From NCBI GenBank assembly GCA_963707075.1, contig CAVPOX010000015.1:310001-374000 (forward strand): DNA of 64,000 bases. The letters are read 5' to 3'. Under the pieces are notes generated by a model, which was not told the DNA's origin, ran no database searches, and saw nothing but the letters and a program-made list of their open reading frames with translations. Origin of the DNA: CAXMQZ01 sp963707075. GTDB taxonomy: Bacteria > Acidobacteriota > Thermoanaerobaculia > Multivoradales > JAHEKO01. This document shows positions 41,137 to 50,440 of this stretch, in pieces. Every line of letters begins with the position of its first letter. Within the stretch, counting starts at the first letter, position 1. A program made the translations under genes and the position numbers.

Positions 41137-42701
41137 GAGTCGGAGGAAGGATCGCAATCGGGACGGGGGTAGCCCTGGCGATTCTTCTGATCATCCTGGT
41201 CTGGGATGTGGCGCTGGTCGACCAGCTCGCTGGCGTCAACAAGTCACTCTCCCAGGTCAACTTTCGCGCCTCGACTCTCGCCCTGGAGCAGGCGAGGGTG
41301 CTCAACAAGCTCGACGAATTCACTCGCAAGTTCCATGTCACAAGGGACTTGGCGTACGGTGATCGGCTGAGCGATCTGCGTCTCGAGTTCGCTGCCAATC
41401 TGGCGGACCTCCAGGCCCTGGATCTTGCACCCAAAGTGCGCAATCAGGTCGTGGAGCTGCAAACGGAATGGCACCGATACTGGCGACTCTTCTCGAGCTA
41501 TCGCGAGGGAGATGGACAAGTAGACAATCGGGATGAACTCGCCCTCGAACGGGAGCTGAGCCGTCTTGGATCGGTACAGGGGAGGGTCGCAGCACTGGGT
41601 GAGGCTGCCCAGACAGTGGTGCTGGAGCAGGCTCTACGTTCGGCGGAGGTGAGCGGACGGGCTCGTCAGCTTTCCTGGAGTATCGCGGCTTCTGCATTGC
41701 TGCTCTGTCTTCTCATTCTGTGGTGGACGATTCGGTCCATCAATAGGCCTTTGACGCTATTGACGCGAGGGACCCAGGCGGTCGCGGAGGGCGAGTTCTC
41801 AGTGCAGCTCGAGACTCATGGCAGGGACGAGCTCTCGCAGTTGGCCTCGAGCTTCAATCAGATGGTGCGGCGGTTGGGTGAGGCCGAGCGCACGAAGAAG
41901 GACTTTCTCTCCCACGTTTCGCATGAGCTCAAGACCCCACTGGCCTCGATGTATGAGACCAATGAGCTTCTCCTGGAGGAGATACCCGGCCCTCTGAACG
42001 ACGCTCAGAAGAGATTTCTTGCGCTCAATCTCGATAGCAGCCGCCGGCTCTCGGCGATGATCTCGAAGCTACTCGACTTGTCGCGTCTGGAGGCAGGGGT
42101 GATGGAGTACGACTTTCGGCGCCACGAGCTGATCCAGCTCGTACGGACGACGATGGCCGGATTCGAGGCGCGCGCCCGCGAGCTCGAGGTGCGGTTCGTG
42201 CTACAGGCGCCACGCGAAGGGGTCATGGTGGATTGTGACCGCGACCGCCTGATCCAGGTAGTGCAGAACCTGATCGACAATGCTCTGAAGTTCTCTCCAA
42301 GGGGCAGTGCCGTGGAGTTGCGAGTGTTTCCGCCCGGGGTCATCGATGCCGCTCCAGACTGGGTGGATCAGACGCAGTCGGCGATGAGCCAGCTGAGTGA
42401 TCAAATGGTTATCCTGGAGGTCGCCGATTCCGGCCCGGGAATTCCTGCCGAACAGAAGCCACTGGTCTTCAGGAGGTTTCATCAAGTCAACAATTCGAGT
42501 GGACGGCATCCCACTGGAGGTGTCGGGCTGGGGCTGACAATCTGTGGCGAGATCACCGAGGCGCATCAGGGATGGATGGGGCTGCGTGACAACGAGGGTT
42601 CGGGCTGCGTCTTCATGGTGGCATTGCCGGCAGCCAAAACCTCGGTAGGAACCGGCGAACAAGGTGTTGAGCCCAATCGGGAGCTGGCAGTTGAAGCCTG
42701 A
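41133..42701 (+). CDS. membrane sensor histidine kinase, partner of the NtrC-type regulator
   Basis: This 522-residue kinase has a first membrane helix (about 8-28), a helical periplasmic domain (about 30-185, four-helix-bundle-like), a second helix (about 188-205) and a HAMP domain. HisKA has H264 in HVSHELKTPL, and the HATPase domain has LIDNALKFSPRG (N box), EVADSGPGIP (G1) and GGVGLGLTI (G2). The start overlaps the stop of the regulator gene by 4 bases, making it the presumed cognate kinase. The sensed signal is unknown; the position beside the bactofilin/OmpA operon suggests envelope state. Confidence 0.92.
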   Translation: MRVGGRIAIGTGVALAILLIILVWDVALVDQLAGVNKSLSQVNFRASTLALEQARVLNKLDEFTRKFHVTRDLAYGDRLSDLRLEFAANLADLQALDLAPKVRNQVVELQTEWHRYWRLFSSYREGDGQVDNRDELALERELSRLGSVQGRVAALGEAAQTVVLEQALRSAEVSGRARQLSWSIAASALLLCLLILWWTIRSINRPLTLLTRGTQAVAEGEFSVQLETHGRDELSQLASSFNQMVRRLGEAERTKKDFLSHVSHELKTPLASMYETNELLLEEIPGPLNDAQKRFLALNLDSSRRLSAMISKLLDLSRLEAGVMEYDFRRHELIQLVRTTMAGFEARARELEVRFVLQAPREGVMVDCDRDRLIQVVQNLIDNALKFSPRGSAVELRVFPPGVIDAAPDWVDQTQSAMSQLSDQMVILEVADSGPGIPAEQKPLVFRRFHQVNNSSGRHPTGGVGLGLTICGEITEAHQGWMGLRDNEGSGCVFMVALPAAKTSVGTGEQGVEPNRELAVEA

Positions 42702-43326
42702 GTGCCCTGGAGTGGTGAATTTCAGAGACCGGCTCCTGGCTGGTTTCGCTCTTGGGGCGTTGTTGATCTCGGGGTGTCATTCGACGACCAGCTTTGTCGG
42801 AGATCAGTACTACGAGAGTGGCAGCTATGACCAGGCGGAAGCTGCCTTTGTCACGTATTTGGCTTCCGACTCGGTCGACGGTGAGACTGCCAGTCGGGCT
42901 CTCTACAGACTCGGAGTCATCTACGCGACACCCACGAGCTCCTTGCATGATCCGGCCCGCGCGGTGGAGTCGCTGGAGCAGCTGATTTCCAGGTATCCGG
43001 AAAGCCCCTATACAGCCGAGGCCGTTCTGCTGCGAAACCTCATCCTGCAAGCGCCTGAGCTGGAAAGGGAACGGCTGAGGCAGGAGACGGCCCTTCAGGA
43101 ACTGAAGGCCGAGTTGGCCGCATGTACAGATGAGATCTTTGTCCTGCAGAAGGAAAGGGGCAGAGAGAGTGCACGGCTGAGTTTGCTGGAAGCGAAGATT
43201 CCTGTGCTCGAGGCAGAGATCGTGGCACTGACCGAGCAGCTGCAGGCCAAGGAGAGCGAGCTCGAGCAACTCGATCGGTTGAAGGCCATCGATCTCGAAG
43301 CACCGCCGCCGAAAAGAAGAAACTGA
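42691..43326 (+). CDS. TPR-like coiled-coil lipoprotein
   Basis: This protein of about 211 residues has a lipoprotein signal with lipobox LLISGC. A helical-repeat region resembles the YbgF/BamD type (DQYYESGSYDQAEAAFVTYL and SLEQLISRYPESPYTAEAVL), and a C-terminal coiled coil is rich in Glu/Leu (about 120-200). TTG at 42691 is chosen because GGGAG lies 7 bases upstream; GTG at 42712 or 42715 is also possible. The start overlaps the end of the histidine kinase gene, so it is probably the third gene of the regulator operon. A role in outer-membrane sensing or assembly is an inference. Confidence 0.75.
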   Translation: MKPECPGVVNFRDRLLAGFALGALLISGCHSTTSFVGDQYYESGSYDQAEAAFVTYLASDSVDGETASRALYRLGVIYATPTSSLHDPARAVESLEQLISRYPESPYTAEAVLLRNLILQAPELERERLRQETALQELKAELAACTDEIFVLQKERGRESARLSLLEAKIPVLEAEIVALTEQLQAKESELEQLDRLKAIDLEAPPPKRRN

Positions 43327-43358
43327 CTTTCGGCTCGCTGTTTGGTATACAAAGCAGC

Positions 43359-44609
43359 ATGAAGATCACGAAACGACACCAGGCTGTGTCTCTCTGCACG
43401 ATTCTTGCCTTTACGACGATCCTCGGATGTGCTTCGGAAGAGAGCTCATCGGCGCCTGAGCCGGCAGTCGAGGATGCCTCCACGACACTGCAAAACGGCC
43501 TTCTCATTGCTCTTGCCGCCCTGGACAAGGATGAGGCCGGCAAGCCGCTACCGCTGCCTGCAAGGCTCGGCATTCTGACCCGTGAGGATGGCGCGTGGCA
43601 CTATCGGTTTCTCGAGGATCCCGACAGCAACGTCTTCCACAAGGCGATGGCCTGGCAACCGAGCTCCGGACGCCAGGGAGTCTTGACGTTTGGCGGTACC
43701 CAGGCGATCGTCAAGCTGTGGAGCCAGAATGAACCCCCGCTCACCCTGTGGCAGGAGGACTTCGGTGGCAAGTTCAGTCGCATGCGTGACGCGGAGATCG
43801 GCGATGTCCTGAACGACGGTGCTCAGGCAATCGTCGTAGGTACTCACGACCAGGGAGTAGTTGCGGTCCTGCGGCCGGACGATCAGGGCGGTTTCGACGC
43901 CGTGCGATTGGATGAAGAGCCCAGTACCTTCGTGCACGAGATCGAGATCGGGGATTTGAACGCGGACGGAATCCTCGAGATCTATGCCACCCCGAGCGCG
44001 CCGAACAAGTTGGACGGCACGCCGCAGCCAGGAAAGGTCGTGCGCTACCAACCTGCCCTGCAGGAGGGGCGAGTGGTAGTAGCGGATCTCGGTGACCGAC
44101 ACGCCAAGGAAATTCTGGTGACCGATATCGAGGGTGACGGCAAGGACGAGCTGTACGTGTCGGTAGAAGCTGTTTCCGGCGGCCAGGTGGAAATTCGCCG
44201 CTTCGATACGGGGACAGATCCGGAAGCCGGCGAGGTGATCGCGCAACTCGATGACACCCTGTGCCGATTTCTCACCGCGGGTGACGTGGACGGCGATGGC
44301 CGCCAGGAGTTGGTGGCCGCGACCTACAAGAGTGGAATTTGGCTGCTACGGCCCGGCGCGGATGCCTGGTCGGTGACGTCGATCGATCAGGACTCGTCCG
44401 GCTTCGAGCACTCGGCGATTCTCACCGATTTGGACGAGGATGGGGTCGATGAGCTCTACGTAGCGAGCGACAAGCACGGCGAGATTCGTCGCTATAGGTG
44501 GCAGGACGGCGAGCCCTTGCGGGAGGTCATCTATCGACATACCGATGGTCTGAGCCGTTTCACCTGGAATCTGACTGCGGTACCGCTTTCAATCCTGCCA
44601 CAGCCCTGA
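43359..44609 (+). CDS. FG-GAP-repeat lipoprotein
   Basis: This 416-residue lipoprotein has lipobox TILGC. The body contains FG-GAP/VCBS-like repeats with acidic calcium-binding loops: EIGDLNADGILEIYA, VTDIEGDGKDELYVS, AGDVDGDGRQELVAA and LTDLDEDGVDELYVA. It likely forms a propeller anchored at the outer membrane. It follows the TPR lipoprotein by 32 bases and could belong to the same transcript. It converges on the DUF434 gene. Ligand unknown. Confidence 0.83.
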   Translation: MKITKRHQAVSLCTILAFTTILGCASEESSSAPEPAVEDASTTLQNGLLIALAALDKDEAGKPLPLPARLGILTREDGAWHYRFLEDPDSNVFHKAMAWQPSSGRQGVLTFGGTQAIVKLWSQNEPPLTLWQEDFGGKFSRMRDAEIGDVLNDGAQAIVVGTHDQGVVAVLRPDDQGGFDAVRLDEEPSTFVHEIEIGDLNADGILEIYATPSAPNKLDGTPQPGKVVRYQPALQEGRVVVADLGDRHAKEILVTDIEGDGKDELYVSVEAVSGGQVEIRRFDTGTDPEAGEVIAQLDDTLCRFLTAGDVDGDGRQELVAATYKSGIWLLRPGADAWSVTSIDQDSSGFEHSAILTDLDEDGVDELYVASDKHGEIRRYRWQDGEPLREVIYRHTDGLSRFTWNLTAVPLSILPQP

Positions 44610-44661
44610 TGGCAATGTTGGCAACCCCGCAAAGCGCCAGCTCGGCTGGTCGATTCGGCAG

Positions 44662-45390
44662 TTAGTCGGGTCCAGCTTCGAGATCGAGGATCCAGGCTTC
44701 CGGGATGGAGGCCTCGACGATGGCTCGCGCCAGATTGATCCAGCGTTGGCAGCCATCGAGGACTGCGCTGTCCGCAGACGCGACGACGTGGGGTGAGCGC
44801 ATGAGGAGGCTATCAGTCCGATCGGTGAGGTCGACTCGCCAGGGGGGTTCGCGTTGTCCGACGGTCTCTTGAATGAGGCGCTTCAGACGTCCACTGTTGG
44901 AAACCGGACGGTCGAGATACCAGATGACCCGGGCGCATTGCGTGTCGGCGAAGAACTTTGCCAGCAGATCGATCGCTGGTCGGGTGGCTTGCAGGCGGCG
45001 GTAGTGTGCGCTCATCGCGGCCAGATCGCGCAGAACTCCATCCCTGGCGAGCAGCAGCACTCCACCGGACAGGGCGGCTTCGAGAGTCAGCAGAACATTG
45101 TACCCATCGACGGCCACCGTCTCGCCGGCGAGATTGGTGGGTGAGAGCTGCTTATGGTGGCGTTCGCTACAGGCTCGATCGCTCGCAGCACAGCGCTGCA
45201 GTGCCTTGCGCTGGCGATCGCGCAAGGCATAGCGGTCTCCGACCAGCTTTAGTGAGGCTTTGCCTGAATAGCCGCGGCCGAGCAGCCATGACAGATCAGC
45301 GACGGCTGAGCGGAGCACCGGCACCCAGCGCGCCGAGAAACACTCGAGATCCTTGGGATGTGGGCCTCTCCAACTGCGGGTGTCTGGCAT
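44662..45390 (-). CDS. DUF434 domain protein
   Basis: This protein of about 242 residues matches the DUF434 pattern by eye: SWRGPHPKDLECFS, LSWLLGRGYSGKASLKLVGD and RQRKALQRCAASDRAC. A second domain begins AVDGYNVLLTLEAALSGG and includes VIWYLDRPVSNSGRL and a C-terminal VASADSAVLD segment. Aspartates spread along this half (D of VDGYN, DRPVS, ADSAVLD) hint at a metal-dependent nuclease-like (PIN/NYN-like) fold, but this is an inference. ATG at 45390 is chosen; a TTG at 45414 is in frame but lacks a ribosome-binding site. Confidence 0.72.
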   Translation of the reverse strand: MPDTRSWRGPHPKDLECFSARWVPVLRSAVADLSWLLGRGYSGKASLKLVGDRYALRDRQRKALQRCAASDRACSERHHKQLSPTNLAGETVAVDGYNVLLTLEAALSGGVLLLARDGVLRDLAAMSAHYRRLQATRPAIDLLAKFFADTQCARVIWYLDRPVSNSGRLKRLIQETVGQREPPWRVDLTDRTDSLLMRSPHVVASADSAVLDGCQRWINLARAIVEASIPEAWILDLEAGPD

Positions 45391-45431
45391 GTCCCCGAAT
45401 GATAGCTTTGTCAACCGGAGGAGGAAACGTC

Positions 45432-46724
45432 ATGGTCGAAAGGCGACACGACTCGATAGCTGGGTTGACAGTCTGCTGGTGGGGGATGACCGCGCTTCTC
45501 TGCGGGTTGGCTGGAGCCGTGGAGTTCAAGACTGGCGAGCAGGTGACCATCGGCCCTCAGCAGGTGATCGAAGACGATCTCTATATGACCGGAGACACGA
45601 TGACCGTGGAAGGCAGGGTGAAGGGGGACGTCGTCGCCGCCGGACGGGTTGTCAGGATCGAAGGCGTGGTCGAGGGAGATCTCATCGCTGCCGGACAGGT
45701 GGTCGAGATCACCGGCCAGGTGCTCGACGACGTCAGGATCGCTGGCATGACGCTGAGGATCGAGTCCGGTGCGCGCGTGGGAGATGACTGCATAGCGGCA
45801 GGCTTCAGCTTCGAGAGTGCTCCGCAGAGTGAGGTGGGCGGCAACACCCGCCTGATGGGATTTCAGGCGTTGATTGGCGGTGTTCACCTCGAGGGGCTGG
45901 AGGCTTCTGTCGTTGGGCTGCTGATCTCCGGTCGAGTGAACGGTGGAGTCGAGGCAATCGTGGAGAGTGAGGCTGGTCCTGCCTGGTGGACGCGGTTCAT
46001 GCAGTCTCCAGTTCCCATTCCATCGGTCGATCCGGGACTGCGCCTGACTGCCGAAGCCGTGATCGAGGGTGATCTCTCCTATAGAGCGGTCGATGAGGCG
46101 AGCATTGCCGATGGCGCGCGGGTAAGTGGCGAGACCCGCCACGAAGTGAGGGAAATCGAGCCAGTTCCAGGTCCGAGCTGGTTTGAACGTTTCGGCAAAG
46201 CGGTAAGGTGGGTATTTGTCCTCCTCATCGTGGGGGCAATACTCTTCTGGTGGATACCCGACAAGACCGCCGGAGTCGCGTCCACTCTCCTGGACCGACC
46301 CTTGGCGAGTCTAGGCTGGGGCTGCGTCGCGATCCTGGGTTTTCCGGTGGCGATCCTCTTGCTGCTCGTTCTCACGTCCGCTTTGGCGATGTTGTTCGGA
46401 TTGATGACTCTGGGTGGGGCTGTCGCCCTTGTGCTGGTGCTGGGGGCGGTCACCATCGGCCTCTTGTCGGCGACGCTCTGGGTCTCTGTTGTCTACCTGG
46501 CACCGGCAGTGGCATCTCTTGCCGGAGGGCGATGGCTGCTGACTCGCGCAGGGTGGCATGAAAGAAGCCAATTCCTCACCTTGCTGATCGGATTGATCCT
46601 GCTGGCACTGCTCGGTCTGATTCCCCTCGTGGGGTCTACCCTCAGGTGGCTGGTGGCTCTGATCGGTCTCGGCGCGGCGGCGCTTTGGTCCGTTCGCTAC
46701 CTGGCGCGCGCCCAGGCGAGCTAG
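45432..46724 (+). CDS. bactofilin-like beta-helix protein with C-terminal membrane domain
   Basis: This protein of about 430 residues has a signal peptide or first helix (about 10-30). An extracytoplasmic right-handed beta-helix region with bactofilin-like repeats follows (DDLYMTGDTMTVEGRVKGDV, VVRIEGVVEGDLIAAGQVVE, ITGQVLDDVRIAGMT). The C-terminal half has about five membrane helices from residue 255. GGAGGA lies directly upstream of the ATG. The arrangement (polymer-forming domain joined to a polytopic domain) differs from the soluble bactofilin at 39.0-39.5 kb. Its stop overlaps that of the converging oxidoreductase gene by 4 bases. Confidence 0.82.
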   Translation: MVERRHDSIAGLTVCWWGMTALLCGLAGAVEFKTGEQVTIGPQQVIEDDLYMTGDTMTVEGRVKGDVVAAGRVVRIEGVVEGDLIAAGQVVEITGQVLDDVRIAGMTLRIESGARVGDDCIAAGFSFESAPQSEVGGNTRLMGFQALIGGVHLEGLEASVVGLLISGRVNGGVEAIVESEAGPAWWTRFMQSPVPIPSVDPGLRLTAEAVIEGDLSYRAVDEASIADGARVSGETRHEVREIEPVPGPSWFERFGKAVRWVFVLLIVGAILFWWIPDKTAGVASTLLDRPLASLGWGCVAILGFPVAILLLLVLTSALAMLFGLMTLGGAVALVLVLGAVTIGLLSATLWVSVVYLAPAVASLAGGRWLLTRAGWHERSQFLTLLIGLILLALLGLIPLVGSTLRWLVALIGLGAAALWSVRYLARAQAS

Positions 46725-48322
46725 GGTCTGCTGCCCAGAACTTCCTGAACCAGGCTCCGATCGATGATCGTGGCCGCGGTAAAGAGACCCGACAGGGTGA
46801 CACCGCCGATGCCGTGCCCTGTACGGGTGCTCGAACCGCAGAGATAGAGCCCCTCGATCTCGGTGCGAAACCCGGGCCGATGTCGCAGGTACTGCGCCGG
46901 TGTCGCGGCGATCCCATACGATGTGCCTCCAGTTGACCCTGTGTAGCGGCTCTGGGTGAGGGGGGTGGCAAGCTCTCGGAACAGGATGTTTTCCGGCAGA
47001 TCTGGAAAGATCCGGGAAGCGGTGGTGAGCAACCGTTGCCCGTAGCTCTCCTTGATGTCCAGATAGGCGGACCGATTGCGATAGGCTCCTGACCGGGCCT
47101 CGCCGGAGGTCACGCCCCAGGACTCGGGCCGTTGGGGGGCCAGGGACATGACCTGCATATTGGTCACTCCCGGGGGTGCGAGTCCCTCGTGCGTTGGGTC
47201 TTTGAGGCTGGCTAGACTGATATAGGCAAAAGGTCTGAGCGGGAACTCACCAGCGCGTACCGTAGCGTAGTCGGCCTCGTAATCGTAGGTGGGATAGATC
47301 CAGTAGTTGGTCGCTGGATGATTCTCAGCCCTCAGGTCGCGCCCATAGCCGAGATAGAGCATGCCCAGGGCCGGGGCCATCTCGTAGTTGCGTATCCGCT
47401 CGAGTGTCCCATTTCGCAGCTCCGTCGGATCGAGGAGATCGAGGTAGGTTCGCTTGAGATCTGCGTTGGAGATCACGGTCGCCGCCCGTAAGGTACGACG
47501 GCCGACATGACGGCTCTCGAGCTCGACGCCCACCACCCGACCTGCCTCGGTGAGAATTCGCAGTGCACGCGCCATCAAGAGGATCTTGCCACCGTGTCTT
47601 TCGATCGCGTCTGCCAGGGCATCGGCAACGACCTGCCCGCCGCCCCGCGGAAAGTAGGCTCCCTGCAGATAGTGGAGCGCCAGGCCCGCTCCTGCAAAAG
47701 CCGAAGCACGGCTGGGTGGGAGAGCGTAATCGCCGTGCTGACCAGCCAGTACCGCCTGGAGCCAGGGATCATCTGTGCACGAGTCGAGGAGATCCTTGAA
47801 GGTCTTGTTGGCCCATCGAGCAAGACGGAGCGAACGGGGCAGGGCCCGGAGGGTTCTTTTCCTTTCCAGCCCGGTACGCTGCCGGGCCTCGATGAGTCGA
47901 AGGAACTTGACATAGCGATCGATCCCGTTGGTCTCATCTGGAAAGTACTGGACCAGCCGATCGCGGTAGCGGTCGATTCCTTCCGGGACCCGGAACAGAA
48001 AGTCCGGGTAGACCAGGGTATCGAATCCATCCGGGTCGAGCGATTCGAAGACGACAGGCTCGGTTCCGGCGGCCTGAAGGATTTGTGGGATAGGACCCCC
48101 CGGATCGCATCCTCCGATGTAGTGCACGCCGATGTCGAATGTGTAGCGACCGCGTTTGAAGATGGTGGCATTGCCACCGGCCAATGCGTGTTGGTCGAGG
48201 ACCAGAACATGCTTGCCCCTGCGAGCGAGGAGGGCGGCTGCAGTCAAGCCACCGAGACCGGCACCTACAACGACGACATCGAAGGTTTCCTCATCGAGGG
48301 AGCGATAACGGTCGTAAGACAT
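46721..48322 (-). CDS. CrtI/RetSat-like FAD-dependent oxidoreductase
   Basis: This 533-residue flavoprotein has N-terminal Rossmann motif DVVVVGAGLGGLTAAALLAR. FAD-contact segments follow, such as GGNATIFKRGRYTFDIG, and the C-terminal signature GLYLCGSSTRTGHGIGGVT typical of phytoene desaturase and retinol saturase relatives. Members desaturate, isomerise or saturate polyenes. No carotenoid-synthesis genes are nearby, so the substrate is unknown. The promoter must lie in the 119 bases upstream, between it and the FHA-protease gene, unless they are cotranscribed. Confidence 0.85.
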   Translation of the reverse strand: MSYDRYRSLDEETFDVVVVGAGLGGLTAAALLARRGKHVLVLDQHALAGGNATIFKRGRYTFDIGVHYIGGCDPGGPIPQILQAAGTEPVVFESLDPDGFDTLVYPDFLFRVPEGIDRYRDRLVQYFPDETNGIDRYVKFLRLIEARQRTGLERKRTLRALPRSLRLARWANKTFKDLLDSCTDDPWLQAVLAGQHGDYALPPSRASAFAGAGLALHYLQGAYFPRGGGQVVADALADAIERHGGKILLMARALRILTEAGRVVGVELESRHVGRRTLRAATVISNADLKRTYLDLLDPTELRNGTLERIRNYEMAPALGMLYLGYGRDLRAENHPATNYWIYPTYDYEADYATVRAGEFPLRPFAYISLASLKDPTHEGLAPPGVTNMQVMSLAPQRPESWGVTSGEARSGAYRNRSAYLDIKESYGQRLLTTASRIFPDLPENILFRELATPLTQSRYTGSTGGTSYGIAATPAQYLRHRPGFRTEIEGLYLCGSSTRTGHGIGGVTLSGLFTAATIIDRSLVQEVLGSRP

Positions 48323-48441
48323 GCCTGGAAGCCGGAGTCCCGAAAGATGAATACTCTCACAATGAAGTTTGGCGACTTGGCTGAGAGCGCTGCGCCCTCA
48401 CTTCGGGACCGATGTGGTGATGTCGCGCCTCTGGCTCGACA

Positions 48442-50007
48442 TCAGCGTAGCAAGACAGGGAGCATCCTGAGGGCCTCCGCGCGCTCCAGAAGGATCTGGC
48501 CTTGAATCGCAGGCACGGCGAGGTTCGAGCCGCCGAACTCAGGAACGATGGCGGAGGTCACTGCCAGTACGCGACCGTCGAGGTCGAGAACCGGTCCGCC
48601 GCTGCCGCCACGTGTCGTCTCTGCGTCATAGACCACCGCAGAGGGGTTCACTTGCGCCACGATGCCGCGGCTTGCCAGTGGCGAAATGTGACCTGCGCTG
48701 GACAGCCGCCGCGCGATCGACCAGAAGTCCATTTCCATGCCGGATGCGAGCTCTGCGACAAAGCTCTCGTCGGCTCTGGCGAGGAGAGCGCGGATCCCGG
48801 TGGGATAGCCGAGAACGATGACTTCGTCTCCGGCATCGGGTGACTCTTGACTCATCTCGAGGGGAGCGATGCCGTTGGTGATCGATTCGCAAGCCAGGAC
48901 TGCCATGTCGGCATGGTCGCTGGCGAGGACCAGTCCGACGTCGAATGGCTCGACAACTCCGGGTAGGTAGCCGATGAATCGGTTCATGACGGGGAGCAAT
49001 CCCTGGGCGAAGAGTATCTGTGCTCCCTCGTCGTAGGCCCAGGGCAAAGCCACGTGGCGGTTGGTCAGCAACAGGCCCGTTTCAGTTGCCACGAATGCGG
49101 TTCCCGTGAACATCGCCTCGAGCCTCGGACCGTTCCCCTCCAGTCCAACCAGCGGCGCACCCTCGAGTCCGACCAGCGGAGTGCCGTCCGGGCTGATACC
49201 GGCAAACCGCAAAGGCTTCCGCGTTTCTGCGTCGATGAATCCGTAAGCCCCCTGCAGGAAGACGATCGATTTCGAGCTCGCAGCCACGACCCGAGCCGGT
49301 GCATCAGTTCGAGCCTCGAGCGCCTCGACTCTGGTGAGCGCCGTGGTCAGCTCGGTGCGGACGGCAGCGATTTCCTCTCTCGAGAGATCCTTTTCAGACT
49401 CCGCCAGAACCTCGGTGATCCCTCGTAGACGCAGCGCTTCTTGTTCGACACGATTCTCCAGCCTGGTGTAAGCCCGAGCCAACATTGTTACTGCGAGGAC
49501 TACCGCCAGCAGTGCAAGGATCATCAGCGCCCGGAACTTGACGGACGTCTGGGTGGCCAGTTCTACAGGGGTGCCCGTCAGCAGGGCTGCGGCCCGGCCC
49601 AGGGGCGTCGTCGAGCCATGTCGGGCGCACTCCACACAGTCGGAAAAGGCCTCGGTGGGTGACTTGTAGGCGCGGCTGCCGGGCGGGTAGAGACGGTATC
49701 TGAGGAGCGGACCGTCCCGGCCGATCTCGAGCACATCGCCCGACGCCAGAACCCGATGCTCAGCTGGCTTTCCATTGATCCAGACCGGGTGCTCCTCCTC
49801 TGTTTCCAGCTCGTAGGTGGAACCGTTGCGAACCAGCGTGGCGTGTTGTGATGCGACGGAAGGCTCGTGGGCGACGTGGACCTCCACCTCGGGGCCAGTG
49901 CCTATTCTCAGCCGGTCGCCCCTCAGGCGTTGCGTCGTTCCGCGGCGGGCGCCCGAGAGATGGACGATTACTGGAACCGGCTTCTGTGCATGGGGGTCCT
50001 CGCTCAT
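48442..50007 (-). CDS. FHA domain-transmembrane-trypsin-like protease fusion
   Basis: This protein of about 521 residues has an N-terminal FHA domain (about 14-105; RIGTG, SVASQHATL, WINGK), a Cys-containing linker (DCVECARHG) and a membrane helix (160-178). A coiled coil (178-235) and a C-terminal chymotrypsin-fold protease follow with H318 (TNRHVAL), D367 (HADMAVL) and S469 (TTRGGSGGPV). There is no PDZ domain. The layout puts a phosphothreonine reader in the cytosol and a protease in the periplasm. Residues about 277-291 contain a tandem eight-residue repeat PLVGLEGx. ATG 50007 is chosen; ATG 50040 is possible. Confidence 0.88.
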   Translation of the reverse strand: MSEDPHAQKPVPVIVHLSGARRGTTQRLRGDRLRIGTGPEVEVHVAHEPSVASQHATLVRNGSTYELETEEEHPVWINGKPAEHRVLASGDVLEIGRDGPLLRYRLYPPGSRAYKSPTEAFSDCVECARHGSTTPLGRAAALLTGTPVELATQTSVKFRALMILALLAVVLAVTMLARAYTRLENRVEQEALRLRGITEVLAESEKDLSREEIAAVRTELTTALTRVEALEARTDAPARVVAASSKSIVFLQGAYGFIDAETRKPLRFAGISPDGTPLVGLEGAPLVGLEGNGPRLEAMFTGTAFVATETGLLLTNRHVALPWAYDEGAQILFAQGLLPVMNRFIGYLPGVVEPFDVGLVLASDHADMAVLACESITNGIAPLEMSQESPDAGDEVIVLGYPTGIRALLARADESFVAELASGMEMDFWSIARRLSSAGHISPLASRGIVAQVNPSAVVYDAETTRGGSGGPVLDLDGRVLAVTSAIVPEFGGSNLAVPAIQGQILLERAEALRMLPVLLR

Positions 50008-50092
50008 GGTGTGCTGCCCGCCTGGAGCACAGGTGCTCATTCACCCAAGGGCATGGATAGATTGTAACAACCAGGTCGCTGCGGACCCGGCT

Positions 50093-50431
50093 CTAGTCGA
50101 GCTGATATCGCTGTGCGAGGGATTTGGACCGAAAGACCAGAGACGAGAGCGATGTGAAGAGAGCCACGCCCCCGAGGATGAAGACGAGGCGGAGCCAGGG
50201 TTGATCGAGATGGATCCGCAGCAGGATGTAGCTGAACATGGCTCGTAGCCACTCGAGTGCGCCGAGGATGAGGGTCACCTGGACGGTGCGGGCGACCCAT
50301 TTTCGAGGCCACGGCAGCAGCACGAGCATCGCCAGTGGAATGGCCATCAGAATGGGCTGGCTCAGGCGCATGCCGTGTGCACCCATCATCAAAAGACTGA
50401 GGATGACTGGCAGGAGCAGGATGAGAGGCAT
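50093..50431 (-). CDS. small polytopic membrane protein, unknown function
   Basis: This 112-residue protein is almost entirely hydrophobic, with about four predicted helices (2-18, 27-41, 49-70, 80-98) and a basic loop WPRKWVART. It lies 9 bases downstream of the SPL-like radical SAM gene on the same strand, so it is probably cotranscribed. No family was recognised. Confidence 0.65.
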   Translation of the reverse strand: MPLILLLPVILSLLMMGAHGMRLSQPILMAIPLAMLVLLPWPRKWVARTVQVTLILGALEWLRAMFSYILLRIHLDQPWLRLVFILGGVALFTSLSSLVFRSKSLAQRYQLD

Positions 50432-50440
50432 GGCGGGGCG

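Noticed and set aside
45388..45414. TTGACA at the upstream end of the DUF434 frame as a -35 box or as a TTG start
   Set aside because: No -10 box at proper spacing and no Shine-Dalgarno before TTG; ATG 45390 begins where the family similarity begins.
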